Assembly (NCBI GenBank): GCA_028817255.1
Contig: JAPPQA010000204.1
Coordinates: forward strand, 1 to 22,832
Origin: Gammaproteobacteria bacterium
Lineage (GTDB): Bacteria > Pseudomonadota > Gammaproteobacteria > Porifericomitales > Porifericomitaceae
DNA length: 22,832 nucleotides
Direction: 5' to 3'
The number at the start of each line of letters is the position of its first letter. The first letter of the stretch is position 1. The notes beneath the pieces are model-generated. The model did no database searches and was not told the origin of the DNA. It saw only the letters and a program-made list of their open reading frames with translations. Shown here in pieces: positions 1-8,159 of the stretch. Both the position numbers and the translations under genes were made by a program.

Positions 1-40
1 CAGCGCCGCCGGATGTTCCCTGAAATTTCCGCGTAAGGGC

Positions 41-1240
41 CTAACCGCCGGCATCCTTGCCAGTTCTCTCGCCTGCCTGCCCGTCGCCCCCGCCGTCGCC
101 CCCGCCAGCCGGAGCGCCCTTGTCCTCCTGGCCGGAGGCAACCGATCTCCCGGCGGGGTAGCCGGCGGCGGCGCGCAACTGTTGCAGCCACTGATCCACC
201 TGGCCCTCGTCCATTTTATAGGGATAGCGGTCGCGGGCCCGGCGATGCAATTCCCGGCTCAGCCGGGCGCGCGACTCGTTGCGCAACAAGACCCGGATGC
301 GGGGACGCACCTGCTCGTAATCCAGTGTCCGCGCGGGCAACATGTCCCCGCGCTTGACGATGTGAAACCCGTCGCGGTCCCGGGCGACCTCGCTGAGTTC
401 CCCCTTGGGAAGCCGCTCCAATAATTTCTGGAACTGAGGCTGCAGGCGGGCAAGGTACGTCAGCCTCATATAGCCGCCGTTGAGTTTGCTGGGACCGTGC
501 TTCGAGTACCGTTCCACCGCCTGCTCGAAGCTCAGTTTGCCCTCAAGCAACTGCCGGCGCACGTCATTCGCCTGCTTCCATACCGCGGCAACGACCGCCT
601 CGTCGGCATCCGCCTCCACGGGGAAAAAGATTTGCCAAAGATGAACGCGCCGCCCCATGACGAAGCGCTCCTTCTGGAGCCGGTAGTATTCCCGCATCTG
701 TTCTTCGCTCGGGTAATCCGTCGCGATCTGGGTGTCAACCACGCGGCTCAGGTAGTAATCGTACAATACCCCCTCGGCGCGGCGGCGCATCAAAAAGCCC
801 GCGACCGGATCGCGCTGCCGATTCTCGGCCAGAGCCATCTGCAACAGGGACTGGCGATCGACTTCCTGGCGCACGAAACGCTGGAAAGCGGCGGCGTCTC
901 CCAGCAGGGCATTGCGCCGTTGCGGCGCCATATGGACCAGCAGGGCTCGCAACAGGGGGTAGTCCACGCGAACCCCCGGCACGCGAACCCCCGGTGGCTG
1001 CGAGCCCGCAGGCGGCGGGACAGGCGGCTCGCCGGCGGGCGCCGGGGCCGCGGCAGAGGGGGTATCTTTCCGTTCCTGCCCCTCCTCTTCGCCGGGGGAC
1101 AAGCCGAACCATTCCCGCAGGGAAAATGCGCCGGCACCGAACGCCAGCGACAAGCCCGCCAGCAACAACACCCCTCTCGCCGCCCCGGCAACGAGAAACC
1201 GCGGCCGGGAAAGTGCCTTGTTTCGCTTATTTAATACCAT
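41..1240 (-). CDS. Membrane-anchored PpiC/parvulin-type peptidylprolyl isomerase
   Basis: The product has 399 residues. A basic N-terminus is followed by one hydrophobic segment at about residues 15-39, read as an uncleaved signal anchor that places the rest in the periplasm. Residues 60-90 are a Pro/Ala-rich linker. Residues 92-190 are helical and resemble the N-terminal chaperone part of SurA/PpiC proteins. Residues about 196-298 look like a parvulin domain: VHLWQIFFPV, then SFEQAVERYSKHGPSKLNGG, ending GFHIVKRG. The last 30 residues are Gly/Asp-rich and probably disordered. The family catalyses cis-trans isomerisation of prolyl bonds and assists folding of exported proteins. The start is ATG at 1240 with AGGAA immediately upstream, which is close spacing, but no other start is available before the membrane segment. 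It is divergent from the cyclase-FHA gene and may share its control region. The family is fairly certain; the substrate is unknown. Confidence 0.82.
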   Translation of the reverse strand: MVLNKRNKALSRPRFLVAGAARGVLLLAGLSLAFGAGAFSLREWFGLSPGEEEGQERKDTPSAAAPAPAGEPPVPPPAGSQPPGVRVPGVRVDYPLLRALLVHMAPQRRNALLGDAAAFQRFVRQEVDRQSLLQMALAENRQRDPVAGFLMRRRAEGVLYDYYLSRVVDTQIATDYPSEEQMREYYRLQKERFVMGRRVHLWQIFFPVEADADEAVVAAVWKQANDVRRQLLEGKLSFEQAVERYSKHGPSKLNGGYMRLTYLARLQPQFQKLLERLPKGELSEVARDRDGFHIVKRGDMLPARTLDYEQVRPRIRVLLRNESRARLSRELHRRARDRYPYKMDEGQVDQWLQQLRAAAGYPAGRSVASGQEDKGAPAGGGDGGGDGQAGERTGKDAGG

Positions 1241-1278
1241 TTCCTACCATTTTCCGGTCAAATCCCTTAAAATCCCCC

Positions 1279-1298
1279 GTTACGACCACTGGCGTAAC
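1279..1298. promoter_or_regulatory. Palindrome in the divergent intergenic region (candidate operator)
   Basis: GTTACG at 1279-1284 is the exact reverse complement of CGTAAC at 1293-1298, with 8 bases between. The site lies between the divergent ppiC-type and cyclase-FHA genes and overlaps the expected -35 region of the TATAAT at 1311. The geometry fits a dimeric transcription factor site. The factor is not identifiable, and a 6+6 base match can occur by chance. Confidence 0.35.
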
Positions 1299-1316
1299 AA
1301 TATGACGATATATAAT
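1288..1316 (+). promoter_or_regulatory. Candidate promoter for the cyclase-FHA/PP2C/kinase genes
   Basis: A perfect TATAAT at 1311-1316 sits in a locally AT-rich stretch. At 17-base spacing the -35 hexamer would be ACTGGC at 1288-1293, a poor match, so the promoter would be weak or activator-dependent. The overlapping palindrome at 1279-1298 fits that reading. The implied leader to the ATG at 1445 is about 120 bases. Only the -10 is convincing. Confidence 0.35.
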
Positions 1317-1444
1317 CCTAGTATAAATCGTTGTAGGATAGCAGCTGCCCGCCGTTGCCGAGCAAGAATATTGCGAGCAAACGGGCATCGGCCGCTCCTG
1401 CCGACAACCTCTGCAACCGAGGCAATACTACGACATAGGCGATC

Positions 1445-2347
1445 ATGGCGCAAAAGAAGTCCCTGAATCTCGCCACGATGTTCGCCGACATCAGCGGCAG
1501 CACCAGCCTGTACGAAAAGCTGGGCGATCAAAAGGCGCGCAGTACGGTAGCCAGCTGCATGATGGCGGCCGCACGGATTATCCACGGCGAGAAAGGCAAA
1601 GTGATCAAGACCATCGGCGACGAGCTGATGTGCGTCTTTCGCCGGGCGGACGAAGCCGTGAACGCCGCCGCCAAGCTCCACGAAACGCTGGAAGACCAGA
1701 AATTCGAGGGCACCGAGCTGTCCATGCGCATCGGCATCCACTACGGGCCCGGGATCGTCGAAGGCAGCGACGTATTCGGCGACGCAGTCAACACGGCGGC
1801 CAGGATGGTGGCGCAGGCGAAGGCGAAGCAGACCATTATCAGCAAAGATTCGGTGGACCTGCTGCCCGCCTACCTGCGGGATGCCTGCCGCTTCGTGGAT
1901 ACCGCCTCCCTCAAAGGGAAAAAGGAAGACATGCAAATCTACGAGGCGCTGTGGCAGCAGGAGGACTCGACCCGCATGGTCATGCCCGTGGCCAAGAAGC
2001 AGGCTGCCCAGGGCGCCGCGACCACGCTCATCATCCGCTACCACGACAAGACGGTAAAACTTGACAAGAGGCGTTCTTCGCTGCTGATGGGGCGCAGCGA
2101 AGGATGCGACCTGTACGTAGATGAGCAACTGGCATCCCGCTATCACGTGCGGATCGAACTCCGGCGCGACAAGTTCTTCATTATTGACCAGAGCACCAAC
2201 GGCACTTACCTGCGTCTCAACGGCGGCGGGGAGGATACTTTCCTGCGGCGGGAGGAAATGCCGCTGACGGGCAGCGGGCAAATCAGCCTGGGCCGCACCT
2301 TCGACGACAACCCGACCGAAATTGTGGTATTCTCGCACGGCAAGTGA
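1445..2347 (+). CDS. Class III adenylate/guanylate cyclase fused to an FHA domain
   Basis: The product has 300 residues in two domains. Residues 8-170 are a class III nucleotide cyclase with the expected residues: metal-binding Asp15 (FADISGST) and Asp59 (KTIGDE), Lys55 before it, and Asn116/Arg120 in GDAVNTAARM. All catalytic positions visible by eye are intact, so cyclase activity is plausible; cAMP versus cGMP cannot be decided. Residues about 194-298 are an FHA domain with GR216-217, Ser231, His234 and the STNGT motif with Asn252, the set that binds phosphothreonine peptides. It has no membrane segment and is presumably cytosolic. The stop overlaps the GTG start of the next gene by 4 bases, indicating translational coupling to the PP2C phosphatase. 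Inference: FHA binding to a phosphothreonine made by the kinase encoded downstream could localise or control the cyclase. Confidence 0.88.
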   Translation: MAQKKSLNLATMFADISGSTSLYEKLGDQKARSTVASCMMAAARIIHGEKGKVIKTIGDELMCVFRRADEAVNAAAKLHETLEDQKFEGTELSMRIGIHYGPGIVEGSDVFGDAVNTAARMVAQAKAKQTIISKDSVDLLPAYLRDACRFVDTASLKGKKEDMQIYEALWQQEDSTRMVMPVAKKQAAQGAATTLIIRYHDKTVKLDKRRSSLLMGRSEGCDLYVDEQLASRYHVRIELRRDKFFIIDQSTNGTYLRLNGGGEDTFLRREEMPLTGSGQISLGRTFDDNPTEIVVFSHGK

Positions 2348-3138
2348 TCGTGAGCTCTCCTACCACCAAGGGGATCGTACCCGGCGTTGCGCCCGGCACG
2401 GAGGCGGCAAATGCCGCAACGGCGGAATGGAGTTCCCACGGCATCACGGACATGGGCAAGGCGCGCAAGATCAACGAGGACGCCTTCCTGCAGCGCGCCG
2501 ACATTGGCCTGTGGGCGGTGGCCGACGGCATGGGCGGACACTCCGCGGGCGATGTCGCAAGCAAAATGGTAGTCAGGAGCCTGGCCAAGCTGGAACGAGA
2601 GGGAGAGGTCAACGATTATATCGAGATCATTGAGCGGCAGTTGTTCGAAACCAATGTCCGCCTGCGGCAACGGGCCGCCGAGACGAACCGCAGGATGATC
2701 GGCAGCACGGTGACAGTGTTGGCGTTGCATAGGCCCTACGGGATATTCATGTGGGCCGGAGACAGCCGTCTGTACCGACTGCGAGACGAAAAATTGTATC
2801 AACTCACCACGGATCATTCACAGGTTGCGGACTATGTCAGCGAGGGGCTGATAACGCCCGATCAGGCGCTGACCCATCCCATGCGGAACCGGATTACGCG
2901 GGCAGTCGGCGCCAGCGAGCAGTTATGCCTGGACATAGAAATGACCGCCTTGCAGACCGGCGACCGTTACCTGTTGTGCAGCGACGGCCTGACCGGTTAC
3001 GTCACAGACGCCGAGATCCGCAAAGTGCTGCTTGACGGCAGCGATGCCAGGGAAACGTGCGAGCAGTTGATCGGCACCGCCATCGCCCATGACACCGGGG
3101 ACAACGTGACCGCGGTTATCGTGGACTTGCACCAATGA
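2344..3138 (+). CDS. PP2C-family serine/threonine protein phosphatase
   Basis: The product has 264 residues when read from the GTG at 2344, which forms a GTGA overlap with the preceding stop; a GTG at 2350 is an alternative. Metal-binding motifs of bacterial PPM/PP2C enzymes are present: NEDAF (44-48), ADGMGGHSAGD (60-70), WAGDSRLYR (137-145), LLCSDGLTG (210-218) with Asp214, and GDNVT (252-256). The first 25 residues are a low-complexity leader. The protein is soluble. The family removes phosphate from Ser/Thr in a Mn/Mg-dependent way, and its position between an FHA gene and a Ser/Thr kinase makes it the probable antagonist of that kinase. PppA of type VI secretion loci is the best-known analogue, but no secretion genes are seen here. 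Confidence 0.92.
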   Translation: MIVSSPTTKGIVPGVAPGTEAANAATAEWSSHGITDMGKARKINEDAFLQRADIGLWAVADGMGGHSAGDVASKMVVRSLAKLEREGEVNDYIEIIERQLFETNVRLRQRAAETNRRMIGSTVTVLALHRPYGIFMWAGDSRLYRLRDEKLYQLTTDHSQVADYVSEGLITPDQALTHPMRNRITRAVGASEQLCLDIEMTALQTGDRYLLCSDGLTGYVTDAEIRKVLLDGSDARETCEQLIGTAIAHDTGDNVTAVIVDLHQ

Positions 3139-3198
3139 ACCGCCGTAGCCGGTGTCCCGGGCCAAGCCCTTTCGCAACGGCAACAGGATTGTCCCGTC

Positions 3199-6100
3199 AT
3201 GGCTGATTTCCGCAACGCGCTCGTGGCCCTGGGAGAGGGCCGGGTCGATCTCAAGGTCCTGCTCGAAAGAATCAGCCAATTGCTGGTCCAAAAGCCGCAG
3301 TTAATCGAGCCCATGCTCGGGCAACTGGAACAAGCGTACTCGAGCAAACTGCTGAGCAACGAGTCGTACGCGTCAATCAAGCGCCACATCAACGATACCC
3401 GGCGCCAGAAAAAACAGCCGCAGCCGGCCGCGGCAAAGACGCGGGCGGCAAAAACCAAGAAGACCGGCGCCGCCGCCAAGAAACCCGGCGCCGCGGCGGC
3501 GACCACGCGGGTAAGCCCCACGCGCACCCCCATCCACGAGGAGGACATGGCGTCGGAGATCCAAGCCGCCCTGGCCATGGCGGATCAGCCGGAAAGCACG
3601 GCCGCAACGGAAGATTTCGAGCGCGCCGACTCCCTGACATCTCCGGGGAGCGCCCCTGCCTCCACTGGCTGGGCGGAACCGGGCGGGGAGCGGGAGGCGC
3701 CGGCAACGCCGATGGACGTGGGCAGCGTGATCAAAGACCGCTTCAAACTCCTCGACGTACTCGGCCAGGGCGGCATGGGCAAGGTATATAAGGGCATAGA
3801 CCTGTTGAAGGAGGAGGCCAAGGACAAGAACCCCTACGTGGCCATCAAGTTGCTCAACGAGGACTTCAAACGGCATCCCGAGGCCTTCATCGCCCTGCAA
3901 CGGGAATCCAGCCGACAACAGAAGCTGGCCCATCCCAACATCGCCACCGTCTATGACTTCGACCGGATCGGCACCTCCGGCACCCAGGTGTACATCACCA
4001 TGGAACTGATGGAAGGCCAGCCGCTCAATTCTTATATTCGGCGCGCCATCAAACCCAAAAGCGGATTGCCGTTCGAGAAGGCCTTCCCGATCATCCAGGG
4101 GCTGGGGCGCGCCCTCGAATACGCCCACGAAAGGAATATCGTCCACTCCGACTTCAAGCCGGGCAACTCCTTCCTGTGCAATGACGGAACCGTGAAGGTG
4201 CTGGATTTCGGCATCGCCCGCGCCGTGAAAAACCCCCAGGCCGGCGATGGCGAGAAGACCCTGTTCGATCCGGGCAAGCTGGGCGCGCTCACCCCGGCCT
4301 ACGCCAGCCTGGAAATGCTGGAAGGAGAGGACCCCGACCCCCGCGACGACATCTACGCCCTGGGTTGCGTGGCCTACGAACTGCTCACGGGCGAACACCC
4401 GTTCCGCAAGATGCCCGCCAACGTTGCCCGCGACAACCGGCTCACGGTCGCCCCCGTCAAGGGCTTGAAGCGCCGCCAGATGAAAGCGCTGGCCAAATCG
4501 CTGGCCTTCGAGCGCAAGGACCGCGCCGGCGACGTCACGACTTGGCTCGAAGAGCTGGAAGGCAAGGCCCAGTGGCACAAAAACCCATGGGTGCTCGCCG
4601 CGGGCGCCGTGGCGGCACTCTGCCTGGGGCTGATCTATCCCACGATAAACTACCTGCATCAGCGTCAGATCGGGATCCTGATCGGGGATATAAAAAGCGG
4701 GGAGCAGCAGTTCATCAAGCAGGAGCTCGCGCAACTGGAGGAGCGCGACCCCAGGGATCAGCAGCGCATCCTGGACGAGGCCCGCGACAGCATCCAGAAA
4801 TACTTCGAGCAGCAAGTCGCGGCCGTCGCGGATGCCAAACTGAAGCGCTACGACTTCCCGCGAGCGGCGCAGTTCCTGGAACAGGCGAAGATGCTTTACC
4901 CCGATTCCTTGTGGCTCAAAGAATTCCAGGACGCGCTTGAGGACCGCAAGAGCCAGCTCCTCTTCACGCTCACAAAGGAGTACATCAAACAACGCGGCCC
5001 CAGCAACTCTCCGAATCCGAATCCGGAGAACCTGCTGCCGGATAAGCAGAGAGTGGAAATCACGGACACGCTGACGATTATCGCCACGGTGGATCCCCAG
5101 CACCCGCTGCTGAACGATCCGCTCCTCTCCAACGCCTACAAGCTGGTCGCCGAAATGGAACTCAATCAAGGCCGCATGGAACAGGCGCTCGCCTACATCA
5201 CGGCCGGGCTGCAAAGCGCCCCGGAGGACAACAGCCTCATTGACCTGAAGAAACGAGTGGAACGACAACAAAAGATAGCCGAACTGGAGGGGCAGCTCGG
5301 CCCTGCCCTCGCCACGCTTAAAACCCTGGACGATTACCAGGGCCAGTCCGAAAACATCCTGGCGCTGGCCAGGGAGGATCGGAAACATCCCCTGCTCGAA
5401 AAACTGGCCGCCGGCATGAAGAGCGCGTTCGATCCCGAGTTGGCTCGAATCAACGCGCAGGGCAACCGGGAGGAGGCTGCCGCGGCTACCGAAAAATACG
5501 GCACTTTGCTGAGCGGTCTGGGCCTGGGCCGCGAGTTGTCCAATTTGAAACTGGCGCACCTGAGCGGCGCGGCGCGGGAAGCCGCGATCCGGGAGATCGT
5601 CGAAGACAGCCAGGGCCGGATGCAGGCCTTGTTGCAGGCTCCCAAGATCGGGGAGACCGACTGGGAAGGACAAATACAGGCCGATCTGCAGCAGCTCAAG
5701 AGCCTGCTGCCGCCCGAGAATGAGACGCTGAGCTCGTTGCAAGAGGGGGTCTTCAAACTCTATGCCGACGATGCGCGCGGGGCCGCCGCAGAGAACCGCT
5801 TCACGGATGCCAACGACAGGCTGAACCGCCTCGAACAGTGGATCGGGCCTACAGAGCCCCTAATCCAGGCCCGCGACAGCGTCGCCAAGGCCGAAGATGC
5901 CTTTAACCGCGAACAGGAACGCAAACAGCGCCTGGCCACGATAGAAGAAAACAAGCAACTCCTGCTGAGCGCGCTCAAGGCCCGCCAGCTGGAAGGCACC
6001 GGGGGCGCCAAGGCCATTCTGCAAGAGCTGCAAAAGGATATGCCGGCTGACGATCCCTTCCTGGTGGAACAAATCTTCCCCGAATTCGAGAGGGCTTACC

Positions 6101-7710
6101 TGCGGCTGGCGGCGGACAAAGACAAGCAGGGCGACACCGAGGGCGCCAAGGCGCTGATCGAGGAGGGGCTGCGGATCGTGCCCGCTTCCCCCAAGCTGGA
6201 GAAAGCCAAAGGCGAATACGAAATCAAAGGCGACGTCACCTTCCTGCGCAGCACCTTCAGCAACAGTACGACCCTCGCCGACGCCGGCATCCGGCAGCGG
6301 CTTGAGCAAGTGCGCAACGCCGACCCGCAGCGTTACGCCACCCTGGTGCCGGAATTCACGCAACAACTCGCCGGGCGCATCGAAGGGCTGCTCGCCGCCA
6401 ATCCGCAACAGGCCGCGCAACTGGCCGGCAATGCCTCCAGGCTGTTCCCGGAATCGTCCCAACTGCAGGCGCTGCTGGAAAAGATCAGCATACCGCCCTG
6501 GAACGAAACGGAGGCGCAGCTCGCCCTGGACGAGTCCCGCCTGACACAAGCTGCCGTGCTGCTTGCGGAGGCGCCGCCGGCGCACCCGAAGGCACAGGAA
6601 TTGCAGGAGCTCCTGCGGCAACGGCAGGAACAGGCAAAACAGGCGTATGCCGCCTTCGTGACGGCCCGCGACGGCGCCGGCACGGACGCCAAGGCACTAC
6701 GCGAAGCGGAGGAACAGCTGCGCCAGGCCCAGGGACTGTGGACCGACAACTCCGAATACGAAGGCGCCGCGCAGGAACTGAAACGCGCGCTGGCCGCGGC
6801 AGCCAAGTCCAGCAAACGTCCCCGGCTGCTCGCACGCGAACAGGACATCACGCAGGTGACCACGGAAAGCCCGCCGCAACAGCAAACAGCCGCGGTATCG
6901 GCCGCCCCCGCGGACAGCCCCGCCGCCAAAGAGACCTCGGCCGCATCGGACGCGCCGTCGGAACCGACGGCAGCGGGAGAAAAGCTGACCAAGGCCGAAC
7001 CGCCTGCTCCCTGGCGGCCGATCGCCAGCAGCCAGGCATGCACGGAGCGGCTTGCCGGCCACGGGAGACGCGCCAAGGCGCTTTGCTTCGACATGATTAC
7101 CGACAGCCTGCGCGGACCGCTGATGGTGGTAATCCCGCAAGGCAGCGCCTTATTTGGGGGGGACCAGCAGAAGCAGTCGAAGCAAAAGCAGCTCTCCTTC
7201 GCCGCTCCATTCGCCATCAGCAAATACGAGATCTCGGTCAACGACTACAACAAGTACTGCCACCTGAGCAAAGCCTGCGCTTTGATCAAAGAAGACAAAG
7301 ACCTGCCGATAACCCAAATCTCCGCGGAAGATGCGGTGAATTACGCAATCTGGCTGTCCGATCGCACCGGGAAAACCTACCGTCTGCCCAAAGTCGAAGA
7401 ATGGGAATACGCTGTTTGGGCTAACGGCAAACAGCCGAAAAAAGACTTTAATTGCCGGGTTGTGCTCGGCGAAAAGATCCTCAAGGGCACGGGTTTAATC
7501 AGCGTTAAATCCGGCAAATCCAATGGCTGGGGACTCAAGAACTACCTGGGCAACGCCCAGGAATGGGTGAACGATGGGGGCGGGTGGCACGCCCGGGGCG
7601 GCGCCTACTCGGATTCCCTGTCCAACTGCAATCCCACCCTGGCGCGCCCCCATACGGGTGCCGCAGACGGCACCACCGGCTTCCGCGTAATACTGGTGGA
7701 CATCGGCTAA
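3199..7710 (+). CDS. Large transmembrane Ser/Thr protein kinase with C-terminal FGE-sulfatase-like domain
   Basis: The product has 1503 residues. Residues 1-70 are helical with a SHOCT-like motif. Residues 70-175 are a low-complexity linker, Lys/Ala-rich then acidic. The kinase domain spans about 178-455, with Gly-loop GQGGMGKVY, VAIK Lys217, HSDFKPGN with Asp318 and Lys320, and DFG 336-338. HRD is replaced by HSD, making it a non-RD kinase. Residues 464-486 form one membrane helix. Residues about 490-1290 are Gln/Glu/Leu-rich helices with TPR-like parts, followed by an Ala/Pro-rich linker. Residues about 1305-1503 are a SUMF1/FGE-sulfatase fold (RLPKVEEWEYA, GNAQEWV, RGGAY, TGFRV). Aligned by eye, one of the two catalytic Cys positions of true FGE is Asp1472, so a binding role is more likely than formylglycine formation. 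Predicted topology is kinase in the cytoplasm and the rest in the periplasm. It starts 60 bases after the phosphatase gene. Confidence 0.88.
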   Translation: MADFRNALVALGEGRVDLKVLLERISQLLVQKPQLIEPMLGQLEQAYSSKLLSNESYASIKRHINDTRRQKKQPQPAAAKTRAAKTKKTGAAAKKPGAAAATTRVSPTRTPIHEEDMASEIQAALAMADQPESTAATEDFERADSLTSPGSAPASTGWAEPGGEREAPATPMDVGSVIKDRFKLLDVLGQGGMGKVYKGIDLLKEEAKDKNPYVAIKLLNEDFKRHPEAFIALQRESSRQQKLAHPNIATVYDFDRIGTSGTQVYITMELMEGQPLNSYIRRAIKPKSGLPFEKAFPIIQGLGRALEYAHERNIVHSDFKPGNSFLCNDGTVKVLDFGIARAVKNPQAGDGEKTLFDPGKLGALTPAYASLEMLEGEDPDPRDDIYALGCVAYELLTGEHPFRKMPANVARDNRLTVAPVKGLKRRQMKALAKSLAFERKDRAGDVTTWLEELEGKAQWHKNPWVLAAGAVAALCLGLIYPTINYLHQRQIGILIGDIKSGEQQFIKQELAQLEERDPRDQQRILDEARDSIQKYFEQQVAAVADAKLKRYDFPRAAQFLEQAKMLYPDSLWLKEFQDALEDRKSQLLFTLTKEYIKQRGPSNSPNPNPENLLPDKQRVEITDTLTIIATVDPQHPLLNDPLLSNAYKLVAEMELNQGRMEQALAYITAGLQSAPEDNSLIDLKKRVERQQKIAELEGQLGPALATLKTLDDYQGQSENILALAREDRKHPLLEKLAAGMKSAFDPELARINAQGNREEAAAATEKYGTLLSGLGLGRELSNLKLAHLSGAAREAAIREIVEDSQGRMQALLQAPKIGETDWEGQIQADLQQLKSLLPPENETLSSLQEGVFKLYADDARGAAAENRFTDANDRLNRLEQWIGPTEPLIQARDSVAKAEDAFNREQERKQRLATIEENKQLLLSALKARQLEGTGGAKAILQELQKDMPADDPFLVEQIFPEFERAYLRLAADKDKQGDTEGAKALIEEGLRIVPASPKLEKAKGEYEIKGDVTFLRSTFSNSTTLADAGIRQRLEQVRNADPQRYATLVPEFTQQLAGRIEGLLAANPQQAAQLAGNASRLFPESSQLQALLEKISIPPWNETEAQLALDESRLTQAAVLLAEAPPAHPKAQELQELLRQRQEQAKQAYAAFVTARDGAGTDAKALREAEEQLRQAQGLWTDNSEYEGAAQELKRALAAAAKSSKRPRLLAREQDITQVTTESPPQQQTAAVSAAPADSPAAKETSAASDAPSEPTAAGEKLTKAEPPAPWRPIASSQACTERLAGHGRRAKALCFDMITDSLRGPLMVVIPQGSALFGGDQQKQSKQKQLSFAAPFAISKYEISVNDYNKYCHLSKACALIKEDKDLPITQISAEDAVNYAIWLSDRTGKTYRLPKVEEWEYAVWANGKQPKKDFNCRVVLGEKILKGTGLISVKSGKSNGWGLKNYLGNAQEWVNDGGGWHARGGAYSDSLSNCNPTLARPHTGAADGTTGFRVILVDIG

Positions 7711-7726
7711 GCGCAACGCAATCGCC

Positions 7727-8131
7727 ATGGCGAAGCGCAAAACCCTGCACCAACTCTGCCAGTCGCACGCCAACGGGTTCCTGTTGCACGAAGATTACCG
7801 GCAAGCGCGGCGGGCCCTCATCTCCGACATCCTGGAACGCAACCACCCTTTGCAGGAAAGGGATTACCCCTTCTGCGACGGCAGGCAAAAAAAACCGGGA
7901 GACACCGCGATCCGGACCCGGCGGCACATGGCCAAGAACCAGGCGAAACAACTGGCGCAGCTCCGCAAGGAGAACGCCCCTGCCAAGCCGGGGCGCGGCA
8001 AGATCGCACTCGCGCTCGCCGTGATCTTCGGCCTGTTGCTGCTCCTGGGCGCCATCCTGCTGCCGCTTTCGGACAGCAGCGGCGAACCCGCGAACCCGGT
8101 CGCGCCAGAGCGGGCACGGCACGGCGTCTGA
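7727..8131 (+). CDS. Small single-pass membrane protein of unknown function
   Basis: The product has 134 residues and no family was recognised. Residues 1-90 are basic and helical, then residues 92-114 form a strongly hydrophobic segment followed by a short polar tail. By the positive-inside rule the N-terminal part is cytoplasmic. Residues 17-31 (GFLLHEDYRQARRAL) resemble residues 50-64 of the kinase encoded just upstream, in an E-x-Y-x3-[KR]-R pattern like a SHOCT element. The ATG at 7727 lies 16 bases after the kinase stop, so the gene is probably the last of the signalling operon. It may be an accessory or anchor protein of the kinase. The reading frame is convincing from context and membrane pattern; the function is unknown. 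Confidence 0.65.
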   Translation: MAKRKTLHQLCQSHANGFLLHEDYRQARRALISDILERNHPLQERDYPFCDGRQKKPGDTAIRTRRHMAKNQAKQLAQLRKENAPAKPGRGKIALALAVIFGLLLLLGAILLPLSDSSGEPANPVAPERARHGV

Positions 8132-8159
8132 GACGGCGTCCAGAGCTGGTCGCGCCACG

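Noticed and set aside
497..1234. Plus-strand frame of 245 residues opposite the parvulin gene
   Set aside because: The minus strand encodes a recognisable parvulin domain and membrane anchor; the plus frame shows no family features.
3373..5742. Long minus-strand open frame (789 residues) opposite the kinase gene
   Set aside because: It lies wholly antisense to a gene with clear kinase motifs and shows no domain of its own; high GC leaves antisense frames open.
1445..8131. Assignment of the kinase cluster to a type VI secretion system
   Set aside because: The analogy to PpkA/PppA/Fha is real, but no Tss, Hcp, VgrG or ClpV gene is visible in the window.
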